64,000 nt of DNA, from NCBI GenBank assembly GCA_963833505.1, contig CAWHYG010000005.1, positions 496,001 through 560,000 of the forward strand. Reading direction: 5' to 3'. Within the stretch, counting starts at the first letter, position 1. Every line of letters begins with the position of its first letter. Source of the stretch: CAWHYG01 sp963833505 (GTDB taxonomy: Bacteria; Eisenbacteria; RBG-16-71-46; CAIMUX01). This document shows positions 26,385-35,518 of this stretch, one piece after another. The position numbers and the translations under genes were made by a program. The notes beneath the pieces are model-generated. The model had not been told where the DNA came from. It did not search any database and saw nothing but the letters and a program-made list of their open reading frames with translations.

Positions 26385-27665
26385 ACCAGCCGATCAACCA
26401 GATCCAGCACCTGGCCGACCTGTTCCTCCGGTGGGCCTTCCACGTCGATCCGGCGACCTGGCCGTACTCCTGGATCCTGTACGTCGTCTTCGTCGGCATC
26501 TTCGCCTTCATCACGTTCGCCTTCGTGGCTCTCTTCGCCGGTCCGGTGAGCTGGATCGAGCGGCGCATCGCCGGCCGGATCCAGTCGCGCGTGGGGCCGA
26601 ATCGCGTGGGGCCGCAAGGGATGCTCCAGTGGCTGGCCGACGGGATCAAATGCTGGATCAAGGAAGACCTGGTCCCGGCCGCCGCCGACAAGCCGCTCTT
26701 CCTCTTCGCGCCCTATCTCGTCTTCACCGGAATGTTCGGAGCCTTCGTGGTTTTGCCCTTCGGCGCGCATTCTGGTGGCGGCGGATCTCAACGTCGGCGT
26801 CTTGTACATCCTCGCGGTGACCTCGCTGGTCGTGGTCGGGCTGCTCATGGCCGGCTGGGGCTCGAACTCGAAGTGGGCGCTCTTCGGCGGAGTCCGCAGC
26901 GCCGCACAGCTCGTGTCGTACGAGGTGCCGTCCGCCTTCTCCCTGATGTCGATCGTGATCATGGCCGGGACGCTCTCGACCCAGGGAATCGTCGGCGCGC
27001 AGGGCGGCTGGCCCTGGCAGTGGTTCGTCTTCAAGAATCCGTTCCTCTTCGCGGGATTCTTCCTCTATTTCACGTCTGCCATCGCGGAGGGCAACCGGAC
27101 GCCGTTCGACCTGCCCGAAGCGGAGAGCGAGATCGTCGCCGGTTATAACATCGAGTATTCCGGGATGCGCTTCCTCTTCTTCCTCTTCGCCGAGTGGGCG
27201 AACCTCTGGATCATGAGCGCGATCGCGACCTTCGCCTTCCTCGGCGGATGGCAGATTCCGGGAATCGCCTTGGAGAGGATCGCCGCTTCGACCGGCTGGA
27301 CCTACGCCGGCTTGCAGCTCCTGTCCTTCGTCATCTTCGTGATCAAGGCCTCGGCCCTGGTCTTCGTCGTGATCCAGGTGCGTTGGACCCTGCCGCGGCT
27401 TCGCGTCGATCAGCTTATGATCACGTGCTGGAAGTATCTCGTGCCCCTGTCGCTCACCGTGCTGCTGGGCGTCCTGGTGCTCCTGGCCGTGGTACCGGAC
27501 GGAGGGCTGGTGGACAAGGGGCTTCGCATCCTCATGGTCCTGCTCGGCCTGACCGTCGCGTTCGTCTACTTCCGGCGCATCCGTATGACGTATATGTTGG
27601 ATCGCGACCGCTACCGCAACATGGAGGGGATCGACCAATGGTACCCGCCGTACCGCCTTCCGTGA
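26381..27665 (+). pseudogene. nuoH: NADH-quinone oxidoreductase subunit H, interrupted by one frameshift
   Basis: Membrane subunit that forms the entrance of the quinone channel. The first frame (TTG at 26381, GGAG upstream) reads up to TGMFGAFVVLPFGAH and includes the ERR motif (WIERRIAGRIQSRVGPNRVGP). The second frame continues from DLNVGVLYILAVTSL through SYEVPSAFSL, EGNRTPFDLPEAESE and the end at YPPYRLP. Removing one T in CATTCTG (26768-26774) gives the expected GAHLVAADLN and a complete NuoH. All conserved parts are present, so the damage is one base and may be a sequencing error. The operon context argues that the gene is functional in the cell. Confidence 0.85.
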
Positions 27666-28531
27666 CGGCGCATCGAACCGCCGCCCGGCATCCGGCGCGG
27701 ACCTATTTCCGCAACATCCGGAACGCCGTCACTTCGACCTTCGAAGGCATGTCGGTGACCATGAGCTGGATGTTCCGGCGGCCCGCCACGATCCAGTATC
27801 CGGACAAGACGGCCAAGCCGGTGCAGGAGATGCTGCCCGACGGTTACCGGGGCATCCTGGAAGTCGATCTGGACCGCTGCACCGCCTGCCTGCTCTGCCA
27901 GAAGGCCTGCCCGCTGGGCTGCATCAGCATCGAAGTGTGCAAGAACCCGGTGACCGGTGGCCGCGACATGTCGAAGTTCGACATCGACATCGGCCTCTGC
28001 ATGTACTGCGGGCTCTGCGCCGAGGCGTGCAACTTCGACGCCATCGACCACACGACGGAGTTCGAGGGCACGATGACGAGCGCGGATCAGCTCACGCTTC
28101 ACTTCGTGAAGGAGACGCGCCCGGTGACGAAGCTGAAGGCATCGGAAATGGCGCCTCGGAAACCGAAGGGATCGATCCTGGCGAAGATCATTCCGGCGTT
28201 CGGGAGACGGCAGCCGCAGCTCAAGAAGTTCCCGGAGCCGCTGCCCGCGCGCACACCGGCGCCGGCCGCCGCCGCGGCACCGGCCGGCACGCCGGCTGCG
28301 GCGCCCGTTGCGCCGGCGGCGGCTGTTGCGCCGACTCCGCCGCCCGTCGCGCCCGTGGCGGCCGGCACGCCGGCTGCGTCGCCCGCTGGGGCCGCGTCGG
28401 CGAATCCGGCTCCGAAGCCGGTCACGGCTTCCGCACCGGCTCCCGAACCGCCGGCAGACGCGGCGCCGAAGAAGCCCGAAGAGGCAACGAAGCCCGATCC
28501 GGGCGCGCCGGAAGCGGGGGCAACGTCATGA
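27638..28531 (+). CDS. nuoI: NADH-quinone oxidoreductase subunit I with a Pro/Ala-rich tail
   Basis: Ferredoxin-like subunit carrying two [4Fe-4S] clusters (N6a, N6b), with the motifs CTACLLCQKACP and CMYCGLCAEACN. I chose the ATG at 27638, which has GGAGGGG upstream and overlaps the nuoH end; a GTG at 27662 that overlaps the nuoH stop is an alternative. After the family core (ending near LKASEMAPRKP) the protein runs on for about 110 residues, mostly Pro and Ala (AAAPAGTPAAAPVAP-like), with no fold apparent. Such tails are unusual for NuoI. The stop overlaps the nuoJ start. Confidence 0.9.
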   Translation: MVPAVPPSVTAHRTAARHPARTYFRNIRNAVTSTFEGMSVTMSWMFRRPATIQYPDKTAKPVQEMLPDGYRGILEVDLDRCTACLLCQKACPLGCISIEVCKNPVTGGRDMSKFDIDIGLCMYCGLCAEACNFDAIDHTTEFEGTMTSADQLTLHFVKETRPVTKLKASEMAPRKPKGSILAKIIPAFGRRQPQLKKFPEPLPARTPAPAAAAAPAGTPAAAPVAPAAAVAPTPPPVAPVAAGTPAASPAGAASANPAPKPVTASAPAPEPPADAAPKKPEEATKPDPGAPEAGATS

Positions 28532-29061
28532 ACCTGCAATTTGCGCACGCGCTGATGTTCTACGTCCTGGCGGCGCTGGCCGTGGGCGGCGCGGCGCAGG
28601 TGGCCTTTGCCAGGAACATCGTCCACAGCGCCTTCGCGCTGCTCGCGACCTTCGCCGGAGTGGCCGGGCTCTATGCGCTTCTCTCGGCGGATCTCGTCGC
28701 CGTGATCCAGCTCATGGTGTACGTGGGCGGGGTGCTCGTCCTGATCCTCTTCGCGGTCATGCTGACGGCGCGGATCGATGAAGCCAACGTGAGCAACCCG
28801 GTCATCGGTCGACCAGTCGGCGTGCTCATCCTGCTCGCGGTGGCGGCGCTTCTGATCTATTCGGGAATCAGCGTTTTCGCGGGCCGAACGATCGAGACTT
28901 CCGGCGGCGGCACCGCGCCGGCGATCGGCAACGCGCTGCTCGGCCCGTACGTGCTGCCCTTCGAGGTGGTGTCGGTGCTGCTGCTGGCCGTCCTGCTGGG
29001 CGCTGTGACCATCGCAGGCGGAAGGCTCCGGCGTCCGGACCTGCGCGGGGAGGGGAAGTGA
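28528..29061 (+). CDS. nuoJ: NADH-quinone oxidoreductase subunit J
   Basis: 177-residue membrane subunit with five hydrophobic helices. The conserved NIVHSAFALL and the pi-bulge helix around AVIQLMVYVGGVLVLILFAVML are present, ending with VLLLAVLLGAVTIAGGR. The ATG overlaps the nuoI stop, and the stop overlaps the nuoK GTG start. Confidence 0.92.
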   Translation: MNLQFAHALMFYVLAALAVGGAAQVAFARNIVHSAFALLATFAGVAGLYALLSADLVAVIQLMVYVGGVLVLILFAVMLTARIDEANVSNPVIGRPVGVLILLAVAALLIYSGISVFAGRTIETSGGGTAPAIGNALLGPYVLPFEVVSVLLLAVLLGAVTIAGGRLRRPDLRGEGK

Positions 29062-29366
29062 CCATCGGCCTGGCTCATTACGTGACGGTCTCGGGGCTGC
29101 TCTTCGCCCTGGGTCTTTTCTGCTTGATTACCCGGCGAAACGCCGTGGCGATCCTCATGGGGATCGAGCTGATCCTGAACGCGGCCTTGATCAATCTGGT
29201 CGCGTTCTCCCGATTCGGAAACGGTCAACCCGACGGACAGGTCTTCGCGCTCTTCGGGATCGTTCTCGCGGCGGCCGAGGCGGTGGTGGCGCTGGCGCTG
29301 GTGTTGCAGTTCTATCGCGCCTTCCACTCCGTCGACGCGGCCGAGACGCGAGAGCTGCGGGGCTAG
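29058..29366 (+). CDS. nuoK: NADH-quinone oxidoreductase subunit K
   Basis: 102-residue, three-helix antiporter-like subunit. The conserved Glu residues of the proton path lie in LMGIELILNA and AAAEAVVALALV. The GTG start overlaps the nuoJ stop. Length and features are standard. Confidence 0.92.
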   Translation: MTIGLAHYVTVSGLLFALGLFCLITRRNAVAILMGIELILNAALINLVAFSRFGNGQPDGQVFALFGIVLAAAEAVVALALVLQFYRAFHSVDAAETRELRG

Positions 29367-29443
29367 ATGATGCCACGGGGCCGGCGGGCCGCTCGATCCG
29401 TGCGGCTTCGTCGACGCAGGGTTGAAGTGAGGGGGTAGGATCG

Positions 29444-32047
29444 ATGCACCTGGTGGACTTTCCGCTGCTCGCGCTGATCCCGGCGCTGCCGCTCCTCGGC
29501 GCGGCCCTGACCGGCCTCTTCGGATCGCGCCTCCAGCGCCGGTGGGGCGAAGGCGTGATCTACTGGCCCGCCATCCTGCTTCCCTGGGGCAGCTTCGTCA
29601 TCACCGTGGCCGCGGTCGCAACCCTGGCTGGAGCGGGATCCGAGAGCATTCTCTACCACCGCCTCTGGAGCTGGTTTCACGTCGGATGGTTGAACGCCGA
29701 GCTGGCTTTCCAGATGGATCGGCTCTCCGCGGTCATGTGCCTGGTCGTGACCTTCGTGGGGAGCCTCATCCACGTCTATTCCCGCGGCTACATGAAGAGG
29801 GATCCGGGCTTCTGGCGGTTCTTCTCCCACCTCAATCTCTTCATGTTCGCCATGCTCGTCCTCGTGCTCGGCGACAACTTCCTCGTCATGTTCATCGGAT
29901 GGGAAGGCGTGGGGCTCTGCTCCTACCTCCTGATCGGCTTCTGGTATCGCGAGACCAAGAACGCGATCGCGGGGATGAAGGCATTCATCGTCAACCGCAT
30001 CGGCGATTTCGGATTCTCGCTCGGCGTGTTCCTGCTGTTCTGGGGGCTGGCGGCGGCCCCGGGGCCTCTCGGCCACAAGATCTTCTACACGATGCCGAGC
30101 GGAACATCGTCCGTCGATAGCGGTTCCAGCGGCGCGACGGTCGCGGCTGGGCAGGGGCTGCAGGGCGCTCCGGCGTCGGAACGCAGCTACAAGGAGTGGC
30201 CGGCCGCACAGCGTGGGCTGCCGAATGCGGGAATGCCCCGTCGATCGAACGTCGTCGGCGCGGGAGCCGGCAACGGCGGAGCGGCGAGTCCGGAGAGCGG
30301 CCCAGGCGGGACGTCAAGCGGCGGCACGGCGCGGGGGCTGTCGAACCCGTCTGCGGGCATCGGCGGAACCGCGGCCAACGAGCCCCCGATCCACGACGCG
30401 GTGATCCCCGGCGTGCGTCCCGGCTCCCGGCTCCCAAGCGAGGGCGCAAAAGAGCAGGCCGAACCGGCCCCGCTCACAAGCATCACCTTCCGGGAGGTGC
30501 AGCAGATCCTGGCCGATCCGACGCGGCGGGACCTGATCCTGAACGAGAAGGTCCTCGGGATCGGACTCATCACGCTGGTCTGTCTCTTGCTCTTCGTCGG
30601 CGCCACGGGAAAGTCGGCGCAGATTCCCCTCTATGTCTGGCTGCCGGATGCGATGGCCGGTCCGACGCCGGTCTCGGCCTTGATCCATGCCGCGACCATG
30701 GTCACGGCCGGCGTGTACATGGTGGCGCGACTCCACTTTCTCTTCGCGTGCAGCTCGACCGCCATGACGGTGGTGGCCACGGTCGGCGCGGTCACCGGTT
30801 TGTTCGCCGCCACCATCGGGCTCTTCCAGAACGACATCAAGAAGGTCCTGGCCTATTCCACCGTCAGCCAGCTCGGTTTCATGTTCCTGGCGGTGGGAGT
30901 CGGGGCGTACTGGGTCGGAATCTTCCACCTCGTGACCCACGCCTTCTTCAAGGCCTGCCTCTTTCTCGGTTCCGGCAGCGTGATCCTTGGTTGCCATCAC
31001 GAACAGGACATGCGGAAGATGGGCGGTCTCCGCAAGCTCATGCCCATCACCTCCGTGACCTATCTCCTGGCGGCCTGCGCCATCGCCGGATTTCCGTTCT
31101 TCTCCGGCTTCTTCTCCAAGGACGAGATTCTCTGGAAGGCCTTTGACAGCGGCAACATCCTGCTGCCCGGACATGGCATCATCCTCTGGGCGCTGGCGGC
31201 GGCCGCGGCGCTTTGCACATCGTTCTACATGTTCCGCTCCTATTACATGACCTTCTCCGGAGAGTATCGCGGCGGAGCGGGACACGGTGCCACGGACATG
31301 CACGGGGCGAAGGCGGAGGGCCGCGGCGCGGCCGGCCATGCGGCGCCGGGCCAGCCCGCGGACGCGGGCCACGGCGCTCACGGCCATCTCCCCCAGGAGT
31401 CGCCCCGTTCGATGACCTGGGTGCTCGCGATTCTGGGAGTGCTGGCCGTGGCGGGAGGCTGGATCGGGCTGCCGCATCTCTGGGGCCTCCCGAATCTCCT
31501 CGAGAAGTGGCTCGAGCCGGTCTTCGGAAGCTCCGCTCCCCTCGTGTTCTCGGCGGGACACGGCAGCGGCGCCGAATGGGGACTCATGCTCTTCTCGGTC
31601 GTGATCGCGCTGGGCGGTTTCGGCCTGGCGCGGTGGCTCTATCTGGCCTCCCGGAATCCGATCCCTGGCCGCCTGCTCCAGAACCCCAATCCGCTCGTCC
31701 GCGGGTTCTACCGGACGGTGTACAACAAGTACTACGTCGATGAGCTGTACCAGGCCACCTTCGTGAACGGCAGCGTGGGACTCTCCCGGCTTCTGGCCCT
31801 GTTCGATCGGAGCGTGATCGACGGGCTCGTCAACTTCTGCGGCACGGTCGGGAGAGCGCTCTCGACCGCACAGGGCTTCATCGATTCTCGCGTGGTCGAC
31901 GGCGCGGTCAATCTGGTCGGATCGACCGCCATGCAGGCGGGCCGATCGGTGCGGAAGATCGAGACCGGCCGAATTCAATCCTATGTCTTCGGGCTGACCG
32001 TGGGCGCGGTGCTCCTGGTCGTGCTCGGCTACGTTCTGGCGAGGTAG
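29444..32047 (+). CDS. nuoL: NADH-quinone oxidoreductase subunit L with two large low-complexity insertions
   Basis: Largest antiporter-like proton-pumping subunit, 867 residues where homologues usually have 610-680. The conserved core is complete: MFIGWEGVGLCSYLLIGFWY with the key Glu, GATGKSAQIPLYVWLPDAMAGPTPVSALIHAATMV split over the Lys/His region, and YSTVSQLGFM. The first insertion (about residues 216-345, bases 30090-30480) is Gly/Ser/Ala/Pro-rich and sits in the loop before FREVQQILADP. The second (about residues 607-652) is Gly/Ala/His-rich and lies between the helix ending YYMTFSGEYRG and SPRSMTWVLA. Both keep the frame. The lateral C-terminal helix region is intact. Start has GAGGGGGTAGG upstream. 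Confidence 0.9.
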   Translation: MHLVDFPLLALIPALPLLGAALTGLFGSRLQRRWGEGVIYWPAILLPWGSFVITVAAVATLAGAGSESILYHRLWSWFHVGWLNAELAFQMDRLSAVMCLVVTFVGSLIHVYSRGYMKRDPGFWRFFSHLNLFMFAMLVLVLGDNFLVMFIGWEGVGLCSYLLIGFWYRETKNAIAGMKAFIVNRIGDFGFSLGVFLLFWGLAAAPGPLGHKIFYTMPSGTSSVDSGSSGATVAAGQGLQGAPASERSYKEWPAAQRGLPNAGMPRRSNVVGAGAGNGGAASPESGPGGTSSGGTARGLSNPSAGIGGTAANEPPIHDAVIPGVRPGSRLPSEGAKEQAEPAPLTSITFREVQQILADPTRRDLILNEKVLGIGLITLVCLLLFVGATGKSAQIPLYVWLPDAMAGPTPVSALIHAATMVTAGVYMVARLHFLFACSSTAMTVVATVGAVTGLFAATIGLFQNDIKKVLAYSTVSQLGFMFLAVGVGAYWVGIFHLVTHAFFKACLFLGSGSVILGCHHEQDMRKMGGLRKLMPITSVTYLLAACAIAGFPFFSGFFSKDEILWKAFDSGNILLPGHGIILWALAAAAALCTSFYMFRSYYMTFSGEYRGGAGHGATDMHGAKAEGRGAAGHAAPGQPADAGHGAHGHLPQESPRSMTWVLAILGVLAVAGGWIGLPHLWGLPNLLEKWLEPVFGSSAPLVFSAGHGSGAEWGLMLFSVVIALGGFGLARWLYLASRNPIPGRLLQNPNPLVRGFYRTVYNKYYVDELYQATFVNGSVGLSRLLALFDRSVIDGLVNFCGTVGRALSTAQGFIDSRVVDGAVNLVGSTAMQAGRSVRKIETGRIQSYVFGLTVGAVLLVVLGYVLAR

Positions 32048-32055
32048 GGGGATTC

Positions 32056-33725
32056 ATGGACTACCCGACGACAAGCCATCTGCTCACCTGGATGATCTTC
32101 ACGCCTGCCCTGGGCGCAGCCGCGATCCTGGCTCTCTATGTGATCCGGTCGCTCCTGGGCTTCGGGCCGGCGTTCATGGACCAGGCGAGCCGCGTCATCG
32201 GAGTCGCGGCCAGCGCGATCGTGACGGGGATCGCGCTCTCCCTCTGGAGCGGCTTCCACGGCTCGACCCCTGGGATGCAGTTCATCCATCACCTGGTCTG
32301 GATGCGATCCTGGAACATCGAGTACTTCGTGGGGGTGGACGGGATATCGATCTCGATGGTCATCCTGACTGCGCTGGTTTTCCTGGTCGCAGCCATCGCG
32401 TCGGTCCCCTGGCTGGGGCGGCTGGATGATGCGCATCATCCGCACTTCTCGAAGAAGCGCGTCCCCGCCTACATGATTCTCTTCCTCATCCTCGAGACCG
32501 GAGTGCTCGGGACCTTCTGCTCGCTCGACTTCTTCCTCTTCTACGTCTTCTGGGAGGTCATGCTGCTCCCGATGTACTTCCTCATCGGGATCTGGGGAGC
32601 GCCTCCGCGGGTCGAGGAGGGCGGCCGGGTGCGCGGCGGCCCGTACGCGGCGATCAAGTTCTTCCTCTACACCCTGGCCGGCTCGGTCTTGATGCTTCTG
32701 GCCATGATCGCCATCTACTATCAATCCGGTCCGGCGACCCTCGCGGACGGAACGCCCATCCGGCACACCTTCAACGTGCTCTATCTCACCCGGATGGTCC
32801 ACGACGGCGCCTTCGCCGGCGCGCCCGCGATCTTCGGCCTGACCTTCGTCCAAGCGGTGTTCGTGGCGCTGTTCCTCGGGTTCTCGATCAAGGTGCCGAT
32901 GTTTCCGTTCCACACGTGGCTGCCCGACGCCCACGTGGATGCGCCCACGCCGATCTCGGTGATCCTGGCGGGAATCCTCCTCAAGACCGGGATGTACGGG
33001 ATGCTCCGCTTCAACCTCCAGAATGCTTTCGCCTGCGATGAAATGGGCGGCCTGGGCCATCGGCGTGATCGGAGTGATCAATATCGTCTACGGCGCCTTT
33101 GTCTGCATGGCGCAGAAGGATCTCAAGAAGCTCATCGCCTACTCGTCGGTTTCACACATGGGCTTCTGCCTGCTCGGGCTTGCGGCCTTGACGCCGCAGG
33201 GAATCACCGGCTGCGTCTTCCAGAATGTTCTCGCACGGGATCATCTCTCCCATGCTCTTCCTTATCGCCGGCGTCATCTATGACCGGGCCCACACCCGGG
33301 AGATCGCCGGATTCGGCGGGCTGGCGGAGAGGCTGCCCGAATACACCGGCATCACCGGGCTGGCCTTCATGGCCTCGCTCGGGCTGCCGGGTTTGGCCGG
33401 GTTCGTCGGCGAAGTGCTGGTGTTCCTGGGCGGATTCGGCGCGGCCAATCACGCGTTCCGCGTGCTCGTGGCCGTGGGCGCGATCTCGGTCATCATCACC
33501 GCGGGATACTATCTCTGGACGATGCAGCGGATGTTCCTGGGCAAGCTCAATGAGAAATGGGCCGGCCTCTGGGACATGAACTGGCGAGAGCGGCTGACCC
33601 TCTATCCGCTGGCCGCGGGCGCGATCATCCTCGGCGTCTATCCGGCTCCGATCTTCAACCTCGTGAACGTTTCCCTTCACCAGGCGGTGGGAGTCGTGAC
33701 CGGCGTGATGCAGGCCGGATTCTGA
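32056..33725 (+). pseudogene. nuoM: NADH-quinone oxidoreductase subunit M, interrupted by two frameshifts
   Basis: Antiporter-like proton-pumping subunit read in three successive frames: 32056 to about 33020, 33023 to about 33222, and 33225 to 33725. Frame 1 holds YFVGVDGISISMVIL, FFLFYVFWEVMLLPMYFLIGIWG (key Glu) and PFHTWLPDAHVDAPTPISVILAGILLKTG. Frame 2 holds IAYSSVSHMGFCLLGL. Frame 3 holds MFSHGIISPMLFLIAGVIYDRAHTR. Both breaks are one extra base in CAGAATG, at 33019-33025 and 33221-33227; reading CAGATG at each restores one full-length NuoM of normal sequence. Two identical errors in a clean gene suggest an artefact rather than decay. Confidence 0.85.
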
Positions 33726-33789
33726 GGAGACCCTTGATCTGTGTCGGGAGGCGCGTATGCGGTTTGACCGGTGGCATCCGGAGGCGGCG

Positions 33790-33873
33790 ATGAGGCCTGA
33801 CGCGGCGTCGGTTGCGAGGTCGACGATCTGGAATGACGCGGCGTCGAATTCGGGAGGCAACGATGAGGCCTGA
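33790..33873 (+). CDS. Possible 27-codon leader ORF ahead of nuoN, made by duplication of its start region
   Basis: The stretch GGAGGCNNCGATGAGGCCTGAC occurs twice: at 33780-33801 and at 33853-33874, the second being the nuoN ribosome site and first codons. Translation from the first ATG (33790) begins MRPDAAS, contains DAAS again 11 residues later and ends at the TGA formed inside the nuoN start region. The peptide may be a coupled leader or simply a by-product of the duplication. Confidence 0.4.
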   Translation: MRPDAASVARSTIWNDAASNSGGNDEA

Positions 33874-35347
33874 CCTCGCGGGCGTGCTGCCCGAGCTGGT
33901 TCTGGCGGCCACCATCCTCCTGGTCGCGATGTTCGATCTGGCCCTCCGAGCACGTTCCGGACGCCCGGCGACGCTCCTCATCATCTCGGCCGTCGGGCTG
34001 GTCGCCGCGGCGGCCAGCATCAGCGTGGTGCCAGCGGGCGCGTCGATCTTCGGGGGCATGATCGCGACCGACGGATTCGCGCTTTACTTCAAAGGCCTCG
34101 TCCTTCTGGTTGCGCTTCTGGGCGCAGTCCTGGGCGCCATGTCGCCGGAGGTGAAGAAGGGGCAATTCGGCGAGTATCTGGTGCTTCTGCTCTGCCTGAC
34201 CATGGGAATGGGCCTGCTCGCGGCGTCGCAGAACCTTCTCATGATCTACATCTCGCTCGAGTTGGTTTCGCTGCCGTCGTACGTCCTGGCGGGGTTCCGG
34301 CGGGGCGACCGGCGGTCGAGCGAGGCCGCGCTCAAGTACGTCATCTTCGGCGCGGCGTCCTCCGGGCTCATGCTCTACGGTTTCTCGTTGTTGTACGGAC
34401 TCGGTGGGACGCTCCAGCTTCCCGGACTCGGGCATGCGATCGTCGGGCGCGCGGTGGGAGGCAGCCCGGCCGAGCAGCTCACGGTGGCCGTGGCGCTTCT
34501 GTTGTCGCTGGTCGGTTTCGGATACAAGGTCGCGGCCGTGCCGTTTCACATGTGGTGTCCGGACGTCTATGAAGGCGCTCCGACTCCCTTCGTGGCGTTT
34601 CTCTCGGTCGGCCCCAAGGCGGCTGGGATGGCGGCGCTCCTGCGCTTCATCCTGATGGGATTCGGGACCCCCGTCCTGGGACTTCGCGTCGCCGGGCAGT
34701 TCCCCTGGCCGTACATTCTCGGCATTCTTTCCATCGCGACGATGACGCTGGGCAACCTCGCCGCCATCCCGCAGGACAACGTCAAGCGCCTTCTGGCCTA
34801 CTCCAGCATCGCCCACGCCGGCTACATGCTCATGGGCGTGGCGGTGGGAAGTCCGCAGGCCATGCGCGCCGTCATGCTCTACCTGCCGATCTATCTGTTC
34901 ATGAACCTGGGCGCGTTTCTCTCGGTGATGGCAGTGCGGGAGCGGACCGGTTCGGAGTCGATCTCGGCCTACCGGGGGCTCGGCGCGACCAGCCCGGCTC
35001 TTGCCGTGGCGCTGGCGATCTTCCTTTTCTCGCTGACCGGGATTCCGCCCTTCGCCGGCTTCATCGGCAAGTTCTTCCTGTTCGCCGCGGTGCTCCAGGC
35101 GCGGACGCCGTTCTTCTACACGCTCGCCGTCATCGGTGTGTTGAACTCGGTGATCTCTCTGTACTACTACGCCCGGATCGTCCGGACCTGCTTTCTGGAA
35201 CAGCCGCTCCGGGCGGGGACTCGCCTCACGCTCAACGGTTCGTCGACCGCCATGCTGGCGGTGTTTGCCGTGCCCACGCTGGTGCTCGGCGTCTGGTGGG
35301 GGCCGCTGATGGGGATCATCGAGCGGTCGGCGGCGATGCTGAGGTAG
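33863..35347 (+). CDS. nuoN: NADH-quinone oxidoreductase subunit N
   Basis: 494-residue antiporter-like subunit; the ATG at 33863 follows GGGAGG. Typical elements are LLMIYISLELVSLPSYVLAGF (key Glu), AALKYVIFGAASSGLMLYG, GFGYKVAAVPFHMWCPDVYEGAPTP in the Lys/His region and LLAYSSIAHAGYMLMG. It ends the nuo operon. The upstream 137 bases carry a duplicated start region. No terminator is evident after it. Confidence 0.93.
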   Translation: MRPDLAGVLPELVLAATILLVAMFDLALRARSGRPATLLIISAVGLVAAAASISVVPAGASIFGGMIATDGFALYFKGLVLLVALLGAVLGAMSPEVKKGQFGEYLVLLLCLTMGMGLLAASQNLLMIYISLELVSLPSYVLAGFRRGDRRSSEAALKYVIFGAASSGLMLYGFSLLYGLGGTLQLPGLGHAIVGRAVGGSPAEQLTVAVALLLSLVGFGYKVAAVPFHMWCPDVYEGAPTPFVAFLSVGPKAAGMAALLRFILMGFGTPVLGLRVAGQFPWPYILGILSIATMTLGNLAAIPQDNVKRLLAYSSIAHAGYMLMGVAVGSPQAMRAVMLYLPIYLFMNLGAFLSVMAVRERTGSESISAYRGLGATSPALAVALAIFLFSLTGIPPFAGFIGKFFLFAAVLQARTPFFYTLAVIGVLNSVISLYYYARIVRTCFLEQPLRAGTRLTLNGSSTAMLAVFAVPTLVLGVWWGPLMGIIERSAAMLR

Positions 35348-35518
35348 GGCCGGGGGCGGGCGTCGGGCCAAGAGCTGCGGACGATCGATCCGGCGGATTC
35401 AGCTTTGGAGGTGCTTGGTGACCTGCGTACGGTCGCCGCGTCAGTTCAGACTCGAGGATCGACCTGCGGAGGATCTCTCGGGCGCTCGCGGCTGTCCCGC
35501 TGCTTCGGAGACCCGTCG

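Noticed and set aside
19608..33227. Programmed +1 ribosomal frameshifting at the four CAGAATG/CATTCTG sites
   Set aside because: Relative to the coding strand the heptamer appears in both complementary forms, two and two, which mRNA-based frameshifting cannot explain. The genes affected (nuoH, nuoM) are not known to use it.
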